In this document: piece after piece, positions 22,520 through 36,612 of the stretch
Position numbering within the stretch: position 1 is the stretch's first letter
Layout: each line of letters begins with the position of its first letter
Source: Poecilobothrus nobilitatus
Taxonomy: Eukaryota > Arthropoda > Insecta > Diptera > Dolichopodidae
Length of the DNA stretch: 64,000 bases
Assembly (NCBI GenBank): GCA_947095535.1
Contig: OX352774.1
Coordinates: 247,777,825 to 247,841,824, forward strand
Direction: 5' to 3'
The notes under the pieces: generated by a model
Told to the model about the DNA's origin: nothing
Databases searched by the model: none
The model's input: only the letters and a program-made list of their open reading frames with translations
Made by a program: the position numbers and the translations under genes

Positions 22520-24030
22520 CTTTTGTTAATTATTTATTAATTGAAATAAATATGTAAAAAAAATCTATTGAATTAAATAAAAACATAACAAATATTAAAT
22601 CATTTAAATCTCAATTATAACTATTAATTATTTTTTTTTTCTTTTAAATATTTAATAAGTATTTCCTCAAAAACAAATATGAAAATTATACTAAGTATAT
22701 ATATATATATACTTATACTTATTGTTCTTTGATTTAATTAAACAAATTCCTTTCAAATTATATTATTATTATTTAATTATTATTATGTAGATATATATGT
22801 ATATATATATAGTTATTATGTATACATATAAAATTTTATTATAATATTTATTAAATTATTAAATGGAGAAATCGGATTATACGAAATAATTATAATAATG
22901 TTAATTTTTTTTTATTAATATTCTAATGTTGATATGTTAATGCGGAGGTGTTTGTTATATTATATAGGATAATAAGGATTTTATTCAGTTTAATGCAAAT
23001 AAATATTTGTTAATTTTTTTTTTTTTTTTTAAATAATTAGCACTATAATTTTCCATCACATTTTGTAAGGATAATAATGGTAATAATCCGTAATTAAAGT
23101 GATCTGATTTAATTAAATTTAATATTAAAAATCACTAAGTATATTTATGAATGTTATACATATGTATGTAAATGATATACTTATATTACATATACATATA
23201 TATAGCAGTTTAATAAAAAAATTAATAACTATGAATATTTTTGAATACATTTTATCCAAAGAAAAATTTAAATAATCATATTATTCTTATAGATCATATG
23301 AAGCATTTAATAAAAATATTAAAAAAAGGATTCTTTCGTATATATTTTAAGATAAATATTATAAATTTTTAATAATATTTAAAGTGTACTTATATTCAAT
23401 AATTTTAGATATAAATTCTTAAGTTTTTATATTTAACAAAATTTTTTAAATTTCCAGTTTATTACATATTAAGTATCATTTAATAAATTATCTATAACTA
23501 TGTTAAGAATTTATTTATACTTAATATGTATTTGTTGTAAAAGGATTCAATCTTGAAAATGTCTATATAATAGTAGAATAGACTTAAGATAAAATTTTAA
23601 TTTAATTTTGAATTTTATTTTTCTATAGAAGTAATTGTCTTTTAAGAATTAGTTATAATAATAAAAAAATTTATACGTATAATGAAATTCCAGTACTTAC
23701 TTATTCATTTCCTTAACTTCAGTTTTAATTTTTTTCTTAAAGTAAAAGAAAAAATTTTTAAATTCTTGTGCATAAATTTGACAGAATATAATAAAAATAA
23801 AAATTTTTCATTAAGTAATTAAATTAAGTATTTCACAAAAATTCATTATAAAATAAAAACTTTATTTTTTTATTATTAATATAAATTGCGCCAAGTATTT
23901 TAACTATACGTAAAAAAAGTTTATGTTTATAGATTTCAGTTCAGTAAATTTCAAAATATTTCACATTATACTTATAAATGAAAAAGAACTTTCATTTCAA
24001 TTGAAAATCAATATTTAAATAGAACGATGT
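22520..24030. other. Non-coding A/T-rich DNA
   Basis: No gene or bounded repeat found. TATATA clusters at 22,698-22,712 and 22,789-22,812, plus TAATATTTA-type sequence. Confidence 0.7.
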
Positions 24031-24034
24031 TCAT

Positions 24035-24550
24035 GAGAATAAAAAACACAACTTTAGAAGTTGCATATTATGTGGAGAACAACTGCTACCTACGAAACAA
24101 TTTCACAACAAATAGAGATACAAAAGAGATTTTTATATGGCATCACTAAGATTTGGCTAACTATACAAACAATATTCATCAAAAACTCTCACAGTTTTCG
24201 TGAACAAGTTCCATAGAAGAATGTGCAGAATATTCTCGCCCAACATAATCAGCAGCAGGCACTTATTCTAGTTAACCGGCGAAGAACTAGTAATAAGTTA
24301 AATTAAAACGTAAAAACTGAAAATAAATATGCCATACTGTGAAAACACATCGTGGAAGTAATGATAGAATGTCCCTAGAATAGAATCACTAAGGAAGCCA
24401 AACGTGGTCGGCCCAATAACTTCTGGCATCGAACAATAACCGCAGAATTAGTAAAAAGTTAACAAAATTAATGAAAGGAAATTAAAATCATCGCATACAA
24501 TCGAAACTAATAGAAAAGGCAAGTTGATGACCTTATGCTTCGAAAAAGAA
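24035..24550 (+). pseudogene. Decayed RTE-clade reverse transcriptase C-terminal region
   Basis: Successive fragments in shifting frames follow the order of the C-terminal part of RTE-type non-LTR ORF proteins. RSCILCGEQ (about 24,055) stands for the usual LYGAETW segment. NKFHRRMCRIFSPNII (24,203-24,250) matches the F..RCLRRIL...WP..IS segment. EAKRGRPNNFWHRTITAEL (24,394-24,450) matches the highly conserved GKRKRGRPK.TWRRT...EL motif. RQVDDLM near 24,515 stands for the final WR.LVDDLC. Many stops and frameshifts show long inactivity. The family assignment rests on remembered motif order, not on a search. Confidence 0.75.
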
Positions 24551-24858
24551 ATAAAAAATAAGTAAGTATATATTAAAAAATAATTCCACCATTCCAACAT
24601 AAATGACGCTATAATAAAATTTCAGATTTATAATTAAAACAAATTTATGATCGGAATCGTAAAAAAATTAAATGATGTGTTGAATCAGCGTTAGAACCCT
24701 AAGTATCTGTAGCGGCTATTAAATAAGTATAGATATGTAAATCAATATAAAAAAAACACAATTTTGCTGACATGTTTAAAATGACTGGGTAAACATATAC
24801 TTAACTAGACAAGCAAAAAGGTTTTTTTTTTCTTTTGTTATCCAGTCATTCATGTCAT

Positions 24859-24954
24859 GAATTCCTCTTCCTTAATTGACAAGCCATGAATGAAAAGCCA
24901 TTCCTTAATTCCATAATTGGAAAGCCATAAATTCCTCTTCCTTAATTGACAAAA
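24859..24954. repeat. 70-bp-period direct duplication
   Basis: ATTCCTCTTCCTTAATTGAC occurs at 24,861 and again at 24,931. The intervening sequence repeats AAGCCAT and ATTCCTTAATT pieces. It is a short local duplication with no coding sense. Confidence 0.75.
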
Positions 24955-27900
24955 AATATTTTGCTTTTGATAAGAGTTTTAGTTTAGGGTAACTGTGATA
25001 GATTAACTATACTCTAAACTAGTATATTTATTTAATAACAGTATTGAACGAACGAATTTTTAAGATTTGATTCAATATTTTATCATATATATACATAAGT
25101 AGGTACATGATTTTCTTGCATAATTCTGTAAAATATATCTGAAGTTTCTAGCCAATCTATCACCCCATCATTCGCATAGCTTACATATTTTGTAAACTTA
25201 TTTATAAACTTTTAATTATACTAAATATATGTATACGTAATAATTTTACTCAAATAATAACTAAGTATATATATAGTTACATATACTATAAAGTTTAATA
25301 TCAATGTTTAATAAGAAGATTTTCAAACTATGATATTGAGTACCAATAAATAATAAACTAATCTTTAATCTTTATAACATACTTCAGTGTATCTTATATA
25401 TTTAAGTATAACTTATGTCTTTTTTGAAGTTAAAAAAAAAAACATATATTTATGACGCTTGAAATAAAAAAAAAAAAAAAAACAAAATTAAAACTCAACC
25501 CACCTTAAATCGGATTAACTGTTATTCTCAATAAAAAATTCATTATTTTTAATTTAATAAAATATACAACACTTTTTTTTTTCTTTTCTATTAAAATTAT
25601 CATTTTAATTATTATTATTATAGTTATTAGGTGTTTTGTTTTTCCAATTATTCATTTTTCTCTGTGATCATTAAAAAAAAAAACAAAAAGAAAAATGAAA
25701 ATTATTAAAATATAAAGCCTTAAAAAAGCTGACCATCAAAATTTTTCATCATATTAAAAATAAAAACATTAAAAAATATCTGACAATTTAAAGTTATTAA
25801 TTCCACTTCAGATCATCTAACAAAATATTATTACAAACAAAAAAAAAATGTTTGTTTTTTTTTGAATATTTTATAAAAATATTTTATGATATACCACATA
25901 ATCCATTCCAACCACAAACCAAAAAAAAAACAAAAACAGTAAACGAAAACAAAAACAAAAAAGATTAAAAGTGAAAGTACTAAAAAGATGAAATGAGAAT
26001 AATGGACTTTTTAATTTTCTATGCGTATTTATAACTCTTACTACATACTTACGTGATACGTCCTAACCCTAAAAATCAATTTTATATAATATACCTATAC
26101 TTGTAACGATCATTATTATAAATTTAAATTAAATCATATATAAAACATATTATATAGTCTGAATCTATGATCTTTAAATTGTTAGTTAAAATCAGGGTAT
26201 GGCAACCTATTAACAAAAAAAAGAGTCATACGTTTTAAGAGAAACACAAAACTACAACATGAAAACTGAAAATTAATAAATAAAATAGTTGGGCGGGATA
26301 GATTATATACCTACTGCAAAATATAAATGACTCGTATAGTTAACTTGAACCTTTTTAATTTGAAATAAAAATAAGTAGAACGCAGTGCATTAGATATTAG
26401 ATATAGTAGAATTTCAAAAGTTAAACTTATTATCACTAATATCTTAAAGAAATTTCTGCATTAGTTTTCATATTTCATCGCGCTATCAAATATTTAGAAA
26501 AAAAGAAAGTATGTAAGTAGTAAAAGTATCATGGAATAAAATTACAAATTGAAAATTAACAGGTTGCTGATTCCTGACTCTCTAGTATACTATTAACTAT
26601 ATTATGTGTTATGGTATATTAATAAGCTATCATATTATATCACATAATCAAAAATATATTCATATAAGTAAATTTGAATGAATGTGTGGATATAAAATGA
26701 ATCGTTTTGCCATCAAACACTCTTATAAAATAATATAATAATCATTTTTAATGATGGCGATACATATAAGCTATCAAAACCAAAGCGCATTAACTATAAA
26801 AAAAAAAGCCAAAAAAAAAACTGAAAAAAATAAAAAATTCCAGGAAAACAAAAAAAAAAATATGATTTATCTTTTGATTCATAAAACCCAATCATGGAGG
26901 ATAAAATTTTATTAATAAAAAAAAAAAAAACCAAAATATAATGAGTTTTTTTTCTATTAAAAAAGGAAAAAAAAAAATTTTTTTGACATAAAAAATAATG
27001 GTTAATTTTTTATAGATGGACGATCCGTTTTTTTGTTTTTTTCATTGAATGTCCATCATTTTGTTTTATATATATTTTTTTTTTTTTTTTTTTTTTTAAT
27101 AGATTAAAGAGGATTTCTCTATTTCCATTGACTGGCAATTTAATTTATCGTATAACAGTGATTATAATAATAAACGATACCATTATTATTGTCTATTTAT
27201 TTTTTTAAATATGAATTTTGTATTCTTATAAAATATATGAAAATCCCGGTATTTTAAATTAATTTTATTGTAATGTATATGAATTTGAAATCTTATTTAA
27301 GAATTACTTGAACCAACTCAATTGGATTCTTTTAAAGTAACCTTATATGTAATTTAAAACCAATTATCAACACAGGATCACTCTAATAATCTATAGATTT
27401 TGATTTGTAAAGAAAACTAATGTAAGAAGCTTCATTTTCGAATTCTGAGTTACATAATATACTAATAAACGAATACCTCCTGTATGGACCATACCAATTT
27501 TAAATTACCGCAAAATTCTGTACAAACTGAGACTATAATTTTGATCTTTTAACGCTGGACAACAGATATTAACGACTGGAAAGTTAAAGTCTAAAGTAGT
27601 TTAACGTACCTGTGTAATGTCTTACAATATGTTTTAAAAATTTTCCATAATCGTCAATGTTGTTTTTTTCATAACTCAGTTTTTGGTATGTTTTCATTTC
27701 ATATTTTGCATATTAAAAAAAAAAACTAAGTACTTATTTTCATAGGTAAAATTATAAATTCACACACACATACATATAATTAATAATAAAAGTTTTTCAA
27801 TATAAATTGTACAAGGAAATCTTCATTCAATATTAAATTATTAATCACATTATAGTCATTAAAGTGTATTATATAAAATTCCATTTCTCTCTCGCTTTCT

Positions 27901-30900
27901 CTGCAGCATAAATCAATTAAATATAAAAACATTAACGGAGTCAGTATTAATGAATTGATATTAAATATAATAACCAATCATATCAGATAAAAAACACTTC
28001 ATATTTTTCAAGCAGAAAATTTCTAATCTTAACAGCAAAAAATTTTAACCTTAAATAACATTTACCATTTCTAAAGTCAAAAAATAGTATATAGCTTAGT
28101 ATTGAGTATTTTGACGTTTATGGAGAGAAAAAAAAAGACAAAATTACAAAAAAAAAAAAGAATTTCTTTTGTTTATAAGAGCTTGAATAGAAAAGTTAGT
28201 AAAATGATTACCTCTAACTCAAGGAGTCCATGTTTAAAGCCCAATTTAAAGTATTTATAAAAATCATTGAATACAAAGAACAGTTAGTAAAATTATCACC
28301 TCTAACTGAAAAATTTAACTTTTAAATCCCAACTTAAAGCATTTATATAAATCAGATTTGTAATAAATTTATTAATACTTTATGTATTGTAAATTGATTG
28401 CAGACTTTAAAAAGTTTTAATTAATTTAACCATGATACGAAGCAGAGAATAATAACGTGTATCCTTAAAAAATAAAACACCCACACACACACACGTATAA
28501 CGTTTATATTCATCAATAAAAAAAAAATGACAGAATAAAAGTGTTCAAATAATTTATTTTAGATTTTAATTTAACAAAAAAAAAAAGAAGAAACAAACAA
28601 ACAAAAAAAATACATTTTTTTTTATTTATTAAATTTCGTTTTTGTATTCCTATCTCTTTCTTTTCATTTCAATTCTTTTTCTCTCATTTTTACCACCCAA
28701 AAATACAATACAATATTATTGTTCTTTTCTTTTTTTTTTTTATTGTCTTTTATTACTATACCCATAATAAATCAATCATTTTTATTTATGGATGAGATGA
28801 GTATGCAACAGTCAGACAATATAAGTATTAAATAAAAAAAAATAAAAAAAAAATAATATTATATTGGAGAGTTTTTCCAATATCAATTTACAGTTCACAA
28901 AATAATAACAACAACAAAAACAACAACAACAATTATTCAATTTAAATTTAATATTATTTAAAAAAAAAAAATAAATAAATATGTAGTTTTTTTTTTTTTT
29001 TGATTGTATATAGTCGATTGTGTTTGCGGTATCAAATTTCACCACATTGGGGTGGTAGATATATTTGGTTAGAGTTATCATCAATATTGTTACTATCAAT
29101 GTTCGAAATATTGGATGGTATCCAACAAAAAGAAAATAAAAGAAAAAAAAAAATAAAAAAATTTGATTTGTTTGGAATGTGAATAGAATTAAATCAATAC
29201 ACACTACACAGACCGCAATAATGAAATTTTTGTTGTTATTATTGATGTTTTTTTTTTTTTTTCAAATACCACAAAAAACTTTAAATTGGAAAGACAAAGC
29301 AAATATTTTTTGTTTTTTATTTTTATTTTTTTTCAAATTTATATTGAAAATTTTCCAATTTATCACTATTCTCACTAATGAAAATTTGTCAATATTAGAA
29401 AAACAAATAAAAATAATAGAAAGAGATAGATAGAGAAAATTAGTTGTTTTATGTTTTTTATTTTATCAAATAAAAATCGCCTCTTCATTTTTAACACCTT
29501 TGAAAAAAATTTTTTTATTTCTTATTAGAGTTTCTTAAAAATGAAATAAATGAAAAAATTAGCGCGATTTTAAATTAATTGAAGAAAGGTGTGGAATAAA
29601 CTGTCAATGTACATAAATAGGTATTTAAAAAACGTGTGAAGTATTACAAATTTCTTGTTTTGTTTTGTTTTTTTTTTGTTTTGCTATTTTTTAATTTTTA
29701 AATCCAATGTTGTAAATTTAATAAATATATTTAAAATATTATTGTTTTGGTATTTTTTTTTCGTTTTTTTATGTTTTTAGGAAATTAGAAATTATTTTGA
29801 TTTTCTCCTATTTTTTTCTCGTTGTGACTTACTTGTATTGGACAAAATCGAATAAAAGACATGAATCAATTTAAAAAAAAACAAAACAACTTTTCACTCA
29901 TTTTAACTTTTTGTCTCAAAAAAACGCAAAAATAAGAAAAAAAAAACCACTAAATATGGGTGTTTATAACAAGTTTAAAAAATATCAGATAAGGTGTAAA
30001 TAAAAGAAAGTGAATTTTGTAATATTTGGTACCTATAAAGAATTCTTTAATGCTTCTTTTTTTTAAAAAGCATACAAATGTGAATCTTAAGATTTTAATC
30101 TGTTATATATTTTTTTATTATTATTTTTATTATTCAATTTTTATTTTTTTTTTTTTATTAAAGCATAGATTAGATGTTTTATGAATTGCTACTTCATAAG
30201 ATTTAAAAAAAATTTTATTTTCTGTTTTTTTTTTGAGAAGTTGTCAATATTTTAAGAAAAAAATTTTAAAATAATATTTATGGTCAACTATGAATTTTAT
30301 ATTTTACAGACTCATGCTGACCCAAATTTATTGAAAAGTAATAAAAATTATATACTTATTTTTATATAAAATATTATATTTTTATTTTTTTTTTTTTTTG
30401 TTCATAATAATTTATTTAATGATTTTTTTTTTTTTATTGTAAATAAATTATTAATTAAATATTACTAAATTATCCGTATAAGGAAAATATGACAGTTCCG
30501 GTAAACTTTGCAGATAAGTACTAAGTATTTTTAGTATAAATATTTTCAAAGAGAATATACTTCTTATATAGTTTCATTACTGTCTGTCCGTGGAATATAT
30601 TTGAAATTTTATGAATTTGAATAACATCTTTTAAATAAGGGCCCTTTTTCTAAACGAAAAACGTATACTCGAAAATTTGACACTTTGATGTGTCTTTTGA
30701 TTGACCTTTATAGCGTAGTTTTTTTTTCGCTTAACGAAAATCGTGTTCAAAAATTTGACATTATAAAAATCGAAAATCGACTATTAGGTAAATATTCTGA
30801 AGATTTCTTGATATTAACGAAAGTATCGATTAATTTTTCTGTACAAAAAATAAAATTGTAATGTGATTCAAAAATCTTTGGAATTTTAAAATGACTTTTA

Positions 30901-32079
30901 TAAATAAATATTATCCCTTTTAAAAATGTGCTTCATAAAAAAACCATGAGTTTTTTTTTTTTTTTTATTTTATTTTACACTTTTTTAAAGTTTTATTTTG
31001 TGGTTAATTAAATGTAACAGAAATTATTTTGTAAAAAAATATTCGTTTTTTTTTTTTTTGTTTTTTTATGTCAATTGATATTGATAATTTAATATTTAAT
31101 CAGACTTTTTGTCATTTAAAAAACATTTATGGTATGCTTATCTGAAAATTATCTGAAAATATGACAATAGGAGGGAAGTAAGTGTATACTTATATATACA
31201 TATATAAGTAGTTACCTTTATAATTAGGTTTAAATTTATTACTTACAGTAGAGTAGATAAATAAACAAGACAATGTAAATGTGTTACTGTTATAACGCAA
31301 AAAAGTTACTTTTGTGACATTCAAATTTAAAATTAACTTTTTTATTGAAAATAACTATTTGTAATCTTTTCAATCTAATATCAAAAATTCGCTTGCAACT
31401 AATGTTATATACCTAAGTAATATATATTTACAATAGAACTGAAAACAACTGTGATATTTATTGACTTTTTGAATAATTTAATAATAATTTTTTTTTTTAA
31501 ATATCAAAGTTTTGTTAAAAAAAAAATGTATTAAAATTTCAAATTGTAGAGGAAAAATTAACAAAAAAAAATGTTTTTAATTAAAAAATTATTATGGCTT
31601 AGAAATTTTTTTTTTTTATACCAATATGATTAATTTTTAAAAATATATTATATACTTATGATTGTACCTATACATGTACTTTAAAAACTCTGTTTAACAG
31701 TACGTCCATTTCACTTTTAAATTTTTTTAAAACTAAAAAAAAAAAATGTTTTTTTTTTTATCTGTGGAAAAAATACTTATTAAAAAATCAGAAACGGAAA
31801 TTTTATTTCAATATACACATACTGTTTAAAAAAATAATTTAAGATATTATTAGTTTTATAAAATACCGGAAAATCACATAGCTATATATACTTCTTTACA
31901 TGGCTATACCAGACTTCTCATATAAAACTAAAATACACATTAGATAACTGTTTGGGTTACAAATTATACCGAAGACCACATAATGTTAGGTGGACTATTT
32001 CCATATTTTTAAAGTTTTAAAGCAAACCACTACTTTTGACTATGTTTATTTTGTATTGTATATATAATAAGTATGTATA
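24955..32079. other. Long non-coding A/T-tract DNA
   Basis: No gene supported over 7 kb. (AC)7 lies at 28,481-28,494. AGTTAGTAAAATNATNACCTCTAACT is a local direct repeat at about 28,195 and 28,283. At 28,985-29,130 a slightly richer patch reads IPSNISNIDSNNIDDNSN...LPPQCGEI on the minus strand and, after TATATAG, SIVFAVSNFTTLGW on the plus strand; neither is bounded convincingly. At 27,485-27,592 one plus frame starts MDHTNFKLPQNSVQTETIIL with one stop inside. At 30,650-30,780 CGAAAA(A/T)CGT...AAAATTTGACA is repeated about 90 bp apart. Confidence 0.6.
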
Positions 32080-33671
32080 TTTTGTATCAGTGGCGGCTCG
32101 TGGATTTTCAATCTTCTGATTCAAAACAAAAAAAAATTTAAATAAAATAAAAAAATTCTTTTAAGACTTATATTTTAGGTCTATTCTTCTTTCTTTAGTT
32201 CCAAAAATTTTTATTACATCTTCAAGAAAAGATTGTTTTATTACAAGTTCTTTTTTTTTCAATATTTTTATTTTCAATATAAATTAATGATAAACTAGAT
32301 ATTCTGTCTTTACACATTGAATTTCGAACATAAGTTTTTTATATTTTTTAAGTTAGAAAAAGATCCTTCTGCTGGTACTATTAATAATGCAATGCTTCTT
32401 TTATACTATCCAACAAATCATTTTGTTTACAATATATTATAAAATCTTCAATGTTTTGAAATTTGCGGAAACCTTGTATTCTATAAACTAAAATTAAATC
32501 ATTTCTTAAAAAACTAAAATCGAAAATTGAAAGAAAATGATCTATTAAAATAACTAATTGGAAATTTTTTTTCAAAATCTTCAAATTTTTTAAAATCAAA
32601 TAAACTTAAAAAGCTTAAATTAGTTAAAGAGTCAAAACGAAATATTAGTTGATACATCTGTTACATTTATCAATAATTATAGTATAATGAATATACATAC
32701 AATAAGTATGAATATACATACAACGAAAAAAATGTGTATACATTAAATCTCATTCCTCATTAATACTTGATATTACAGTATTACACATCAGTCATAAATC
32801 ATGGATTCAATTTCATATATTGAATCTTCTAAGATTTATGATTTATGAAATAAAATGAAAATGAAGTATGTATTAAGTATACATACTATGAAAATGTAAT
32901 ATGTATAACCAAAGTATGAACGTATTGTCGTAAATACTAAATAAAATGATAAGATAGTCTCTTATCTCTCAAGTCTCAAATCTTAATTCTCAAAACTCAA
33001 CTCAACTCTCAATCTCAAATCAATTCTCAATTTTTTGTTTCTTTATTCTCTCTTCGTCGATATTTTTCTTTGCTTTTTTTATTTTGTTTTTTTTATAAAA
33101 CATAATAAATACAAATAATGCATACCTATTATTTTGCTTAGATTCAAAACATAAAATTGAATCTTTGTTTTGTTGAATGTTTAAAAATCTTAAAAATACC
33201 TAAGCAAAAAAAAAATTTCGTATTCGCAGAAGAGAAAATAAAAATAAAATTTTGTTTAGATCATATTTTCATAGATTCAAATGACTAAATTGAATACATG
33301 ACATGATATTACATTACAATACATACATTAACATAACATAAATACATGAAACTTAACACGAATAATATATGTATTATATTAAATATTTATTAATATATAT
33401 ATGCAAATGACAAAAATAAAAATATAGAAGAATTATGTAATATTGTGAATTCAATTCCTTCTATTGAATCTATGATAAAATTGATATTGGCAATTCGCAT
33501 TTGGAACCAAAATATGTGCTCTCTTTTGTTGTGATCAATAAAATGCATACATAATATATGTAAAGGATTTTTAAATTTTTTTAAACTTTTAGATTTTAAA
33601 TAAAGTTAAAATGTTTACGACTGATTCAATGAATCAGTTGAATCTTAGGAGAAGCCGCCACTGTTTTGTAT
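32080..33671 (-). mobile_element. hAT-superfamily DNA transposon, internally decayed, 8-bp target duplication
   Basis: TTTTGTAT at 32,080-32,087 is repeated exactly at 33,664-33,671. The enclosed 1,576 bp begins CAGTGGCGGCTCGTGG and ends AGCCGCCACTG; the inverted termini share CAGTGGCGGCT. An 8-bp duplication and CAG-type ends are hAT hallmarks. On the minus strand near 32,330-32,405 a frame reads ALLIVPAEGSFSNLKNIKN, matching the hAT C-terminal dimerisation region (IP.tsAsaERSFSkLk.IKn) found in ZMYM-like hATs; it stops soon after. A 72-codon minus frame at 32,381-32,599 lies just upstream and probably represents transposase in another frame. The right half has no transposase and contains CTCAA-rich sequence (32,958-33,031). 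It is a deletion derivative, immobile by itself. Confidence 0.88.
32330..32599 (-). pseudogene. hAT transposase C-terminal remnant
   Basis: Two frames contribute. The upstream one (32,599 down to 32,381) starts MILKNLKILKKNFQLVILI and ends KQNDLLDSIKEALHY. The second, overlapping its end, carries the dimerisation motif with the kept residues A-E/G-S-F-S and L-K-x-I-K-N, then terminates after LCSKFNV where intact relatives continue for about 40 residues. There is no RNase H-like catalytic core and no BED finger in the element. In intact hATs this region mediates transposase dimerisation in the nucleus; here it can only be a relic. Confidence 0.65.
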
Positions 33672-36305
33672 ATATATTTTGTATACCTATATATAATAAA
33701 TCGAATTGTCAAAATAAATTGCAAAATAAAAAATATAAAAAATGTTTTTTTTTTTAATGTTTATTTCAAAACTTTTTAATTTTATAGCTTAAACATATTT
33801 TTTTTTTTTTAATTTCCATATATTTTATAATTTTTTTAAATTTTCAAACTTTCGTTGAGAGAAGAAGAAGAAAGAGTTTGTTTTTATAGCTAGGATAAAA
33901 AAAAAATAAAAACAAAATGTTTTAGAAAAAGGAAAAAAAAAAAAAAATAAAATGCATTTTTATTTCCACAAAATCGATTTTAAATTTTTGATAGCATTAG
34001 TATTATAATAACAGTGGTTTTTAAACTTTCATGACCTAATAAAAATTTTTTGTTTATTGCTATTTTGTTTTTTTTTTTTTTTTTATAGAGGAGACAAAAA
34101 TTGAAAAATATTGTGACAGTTTAGAATAATTGGACAATGGTTTGTTGAAATTTTTTTCTAAAGATAAAAATAAAAGATAAAAATTTTTATTGAAATAAGT
34201 AAAGTTTGGAAGTTTTAAAATATATTTAACTAAGTAAACATAAAACTATATGCTTATTTTTCTCTAAAGAATTGGTTTTTTCAATAATTTTTTCAAAACA
34301 TTAATGGAAAAAATGCTTTAAAAGGAAGGATTTAGATAAAATTAAAAAATTAAATTAAAATTTACACTATTTATGAATAAAATAGTTAATTATTATAAAT
34401 AGAGCATCACTGGCGCATAGTACTTAAGATATTCTTATAATTTTTCTTAGGTAATTTATTCTAATTTTCAATGATCATCTGAAATTTTCTTATTCGTCTC
34501 AAAATTTTAAGTTTTTAACTTTAAATTTTTAGTAAAAAGTTACGGATTATAATCAATTTTTTAAAGTATAAAAAGTTTCTTGTCGTTTCAGAGTCATAAC
34601 TGCAAACAAAATAATTATTAACATTTAGTTACTTGATCGCATACTTTTATGTATTTGAAAATAGCATTTCTTCCAACATGTGTAACTCCACAAGGGATGG
34701 GCATTTAAAAAAACAGTTTTTATATTAAAGTGCTTATACTAATCTAAACGAACTTATGATTCAAAACGATTAAACATTATAGAAAAATTTTTAAAAGTTT
34801 ATAAGTATGTAACTAAAGATCAAACAGAGTAAGTTCAGTACTGTAACTGCGATATTTTCTAAAGTATTATCATAGATTTGATTTAAAGAGGTAAATCTTC
34901 TTGCGTTTTATTGAAATAAAAACATAAAAACGTCATTAATTTGAATAAAATATAATATATATATACTTAGTTACATACTTTATTTATTTTAATATTAAAT
35001 ATATGTAAATAACTATATGTTCATAGATATATTGATTTATTTATTATTTGTAGGTGACTTTTCTTGTTTTTTAAAAAGTTTAAGTTACGTTTTTTAGGTC
35101 ATTTTAGTAGAACAGTTCGTTATTTATATAAATAATAATTCCAAGCGTAACTCAACTCAAAAACAAAATAAAATGTAAATTCTTTTGTTAAAGTTTTTGG
35201 TCATTTAAGAAATACAAAAAAAAAAAAAAGCATAAAGAAAGTATGTAAGTACAAGAACATAAAACAATTCGTGATGATTTGTTTCTTTAATTTAAAGAGG
35301 GAAACCTCTCCCTATTTTTTTTGATTTTTTTTTTTTTTTTTTTGTTGAATTTAATGCAAATTTTTCTATTATTTCAATTTTATTGAACTTATAAGAATGT
35401 TCCTACAATAAATAAAAAATTAAAATAATTTGTTCTAGCACAAAAAAAAAAAAAAAAAAATTTTGAAAATTTATTCAATAATTGACCCGATAAATTTCAA
35501 GAATTAAAAACAACATTTAGATACTTACTATTTAAAAGAAAAAGAGTTAAATTTTATAAAAAAAAAAAAGAAAAAACAAAAAATTGAAATCCAAGAATCT
35601 TAAATATAAAATTTAACTTTCATTTTGAAATTAAAAAAAAAACCAAAACAAAAAATTTAATTGAAATTTCTTCAAAAAAATTTCTTCAACGAAACTTTTC
35701 TGAGTTTTTCAGATAATTTAATTTTCACTTTTAAAATGTAAAAACTATTGATTCGCTTGATGCACTAAAAAAAAAATTAAAAGAATTTTTAATTTTCTTC
35801 TCTTTTTGTTTTGTTTTTTTTTTTTCCATTTTGGAAATGATCTGGAAAATTTTCTTTTTTTTTTTTTGTTATAAAAATAATAATAAACGATGAAAATAAT
35901 ATTTTTTTTTCAAGAAAAGTTACTTAAATTTTTTTTTTTTTTTTGTTTTCCATTTTGTATAAAATTTTATTTTTTGCATAATTAAATTAGAAATAGTTAA
36001 ACTTCAATTTTATTTAAATTTTTTTTTCTTTTGAAGAATTTTGAAGTAATTTAAAAAAAAAAATTAAATTTTTCATAATAGAAAATCAAAAATAAGTATG
36101 TATATATATAAATTTTTTTAAAAATTTTAATTGTTATCTATATGGTGCTGTCAATCAAACCGTTTAATAGTGAAGCTTGCGGCACATTTTGAAAAAGTTG
36201 AAACAAATACAAAAAATGCCGGTTTTTTCTTTTAATTTTCCTTTCATTTTTGTCATACCACCTACTTATTACTAATTAATAATTATATATGATAATAACA
36301 CTTTT
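33672..36305. other. Non-coding A/T-tract DNA
   Basis: Homopolymer runs up to 18 bases. AGAAGAAGAAAGAG occurs at about 33,862, and AGAGGGAAACCTCT forms a tiny hairpin at about 35,298. No gene or bounded element seen. Confidence 0.7.
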
Positions 36306-36311
36306 CAGAGA

Positions 36312-36486
36312 GGATCGGTGGCCTAGTAGGTAAGAGCATATAAAATACGGTGCAAACACCGAGGGAGTATGAGTTCGAATGCGACACAAGTCGTAATAAT
36401 ACTTCCCCCTTACGCCCTTACGACATTTATAATCACGTCTGAAAAGAAAAGTCTGTGTAATTTCCTTGTCACATTTATGTAAATTT
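36312..36486 (+). mobile_element. tRNA-derived SINE, copy C
   Basis: TCGGTGGCCTAGTAGGTAAG and GAGTTCGAATGCG (a degraded B box) align with copy A, as do GAGCATATAAAATAC, ACACCGAGGGAGT, CTTCCCCCTTACG, CTTACGACATTTATAATCAC and GTGTAATTTCCTTGTCACAT. Here the CCTTACG element of the body hairpin is duplicated (CCCTTACGCCCTTACGAC). Several CpG-to-TpG/CpA type changes relative to A and B suggest it is the oldest copy. A 71-codon minus frame at 36,276-36,491 is an antisense shadow. Confidence 0.85.
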
Positions 36487-36612
36487 TTCAATATGGTGTT
36501 TCTGAATGTAAATAAAATTGGAAATTTGGAGATAAACTTATATCAGACTTATACATTTCTTGATCCACGGAATTCACATTAACAGATAACATTGATGCTG
36601 AAGATAAGAAGC

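Noticed and set aside
27485..27592. Frame starting MDHTNFKLPQNSVQTETIIL
   Set aside because: An in-frame stop, no splice context and near-background composition; left as a note only.
28812..29204. 130-codon minus-strand frame, the longest in the window
   Set aside because: Mostly phenylalanine, lysine and cysteine encoded by homopolymers and a GTT-type repeat; no domain. Only the middle ~30 codons look at all unusual, and they are noted under the A/T block.
35295..35340. AGAGGGAAACCTCT hairpin followed by T-rich sequence, resembling a bacterial terminator
   Set aside because: Everything else indicates a eukaryotic nuclear genome; T runs are ubiquitous here.
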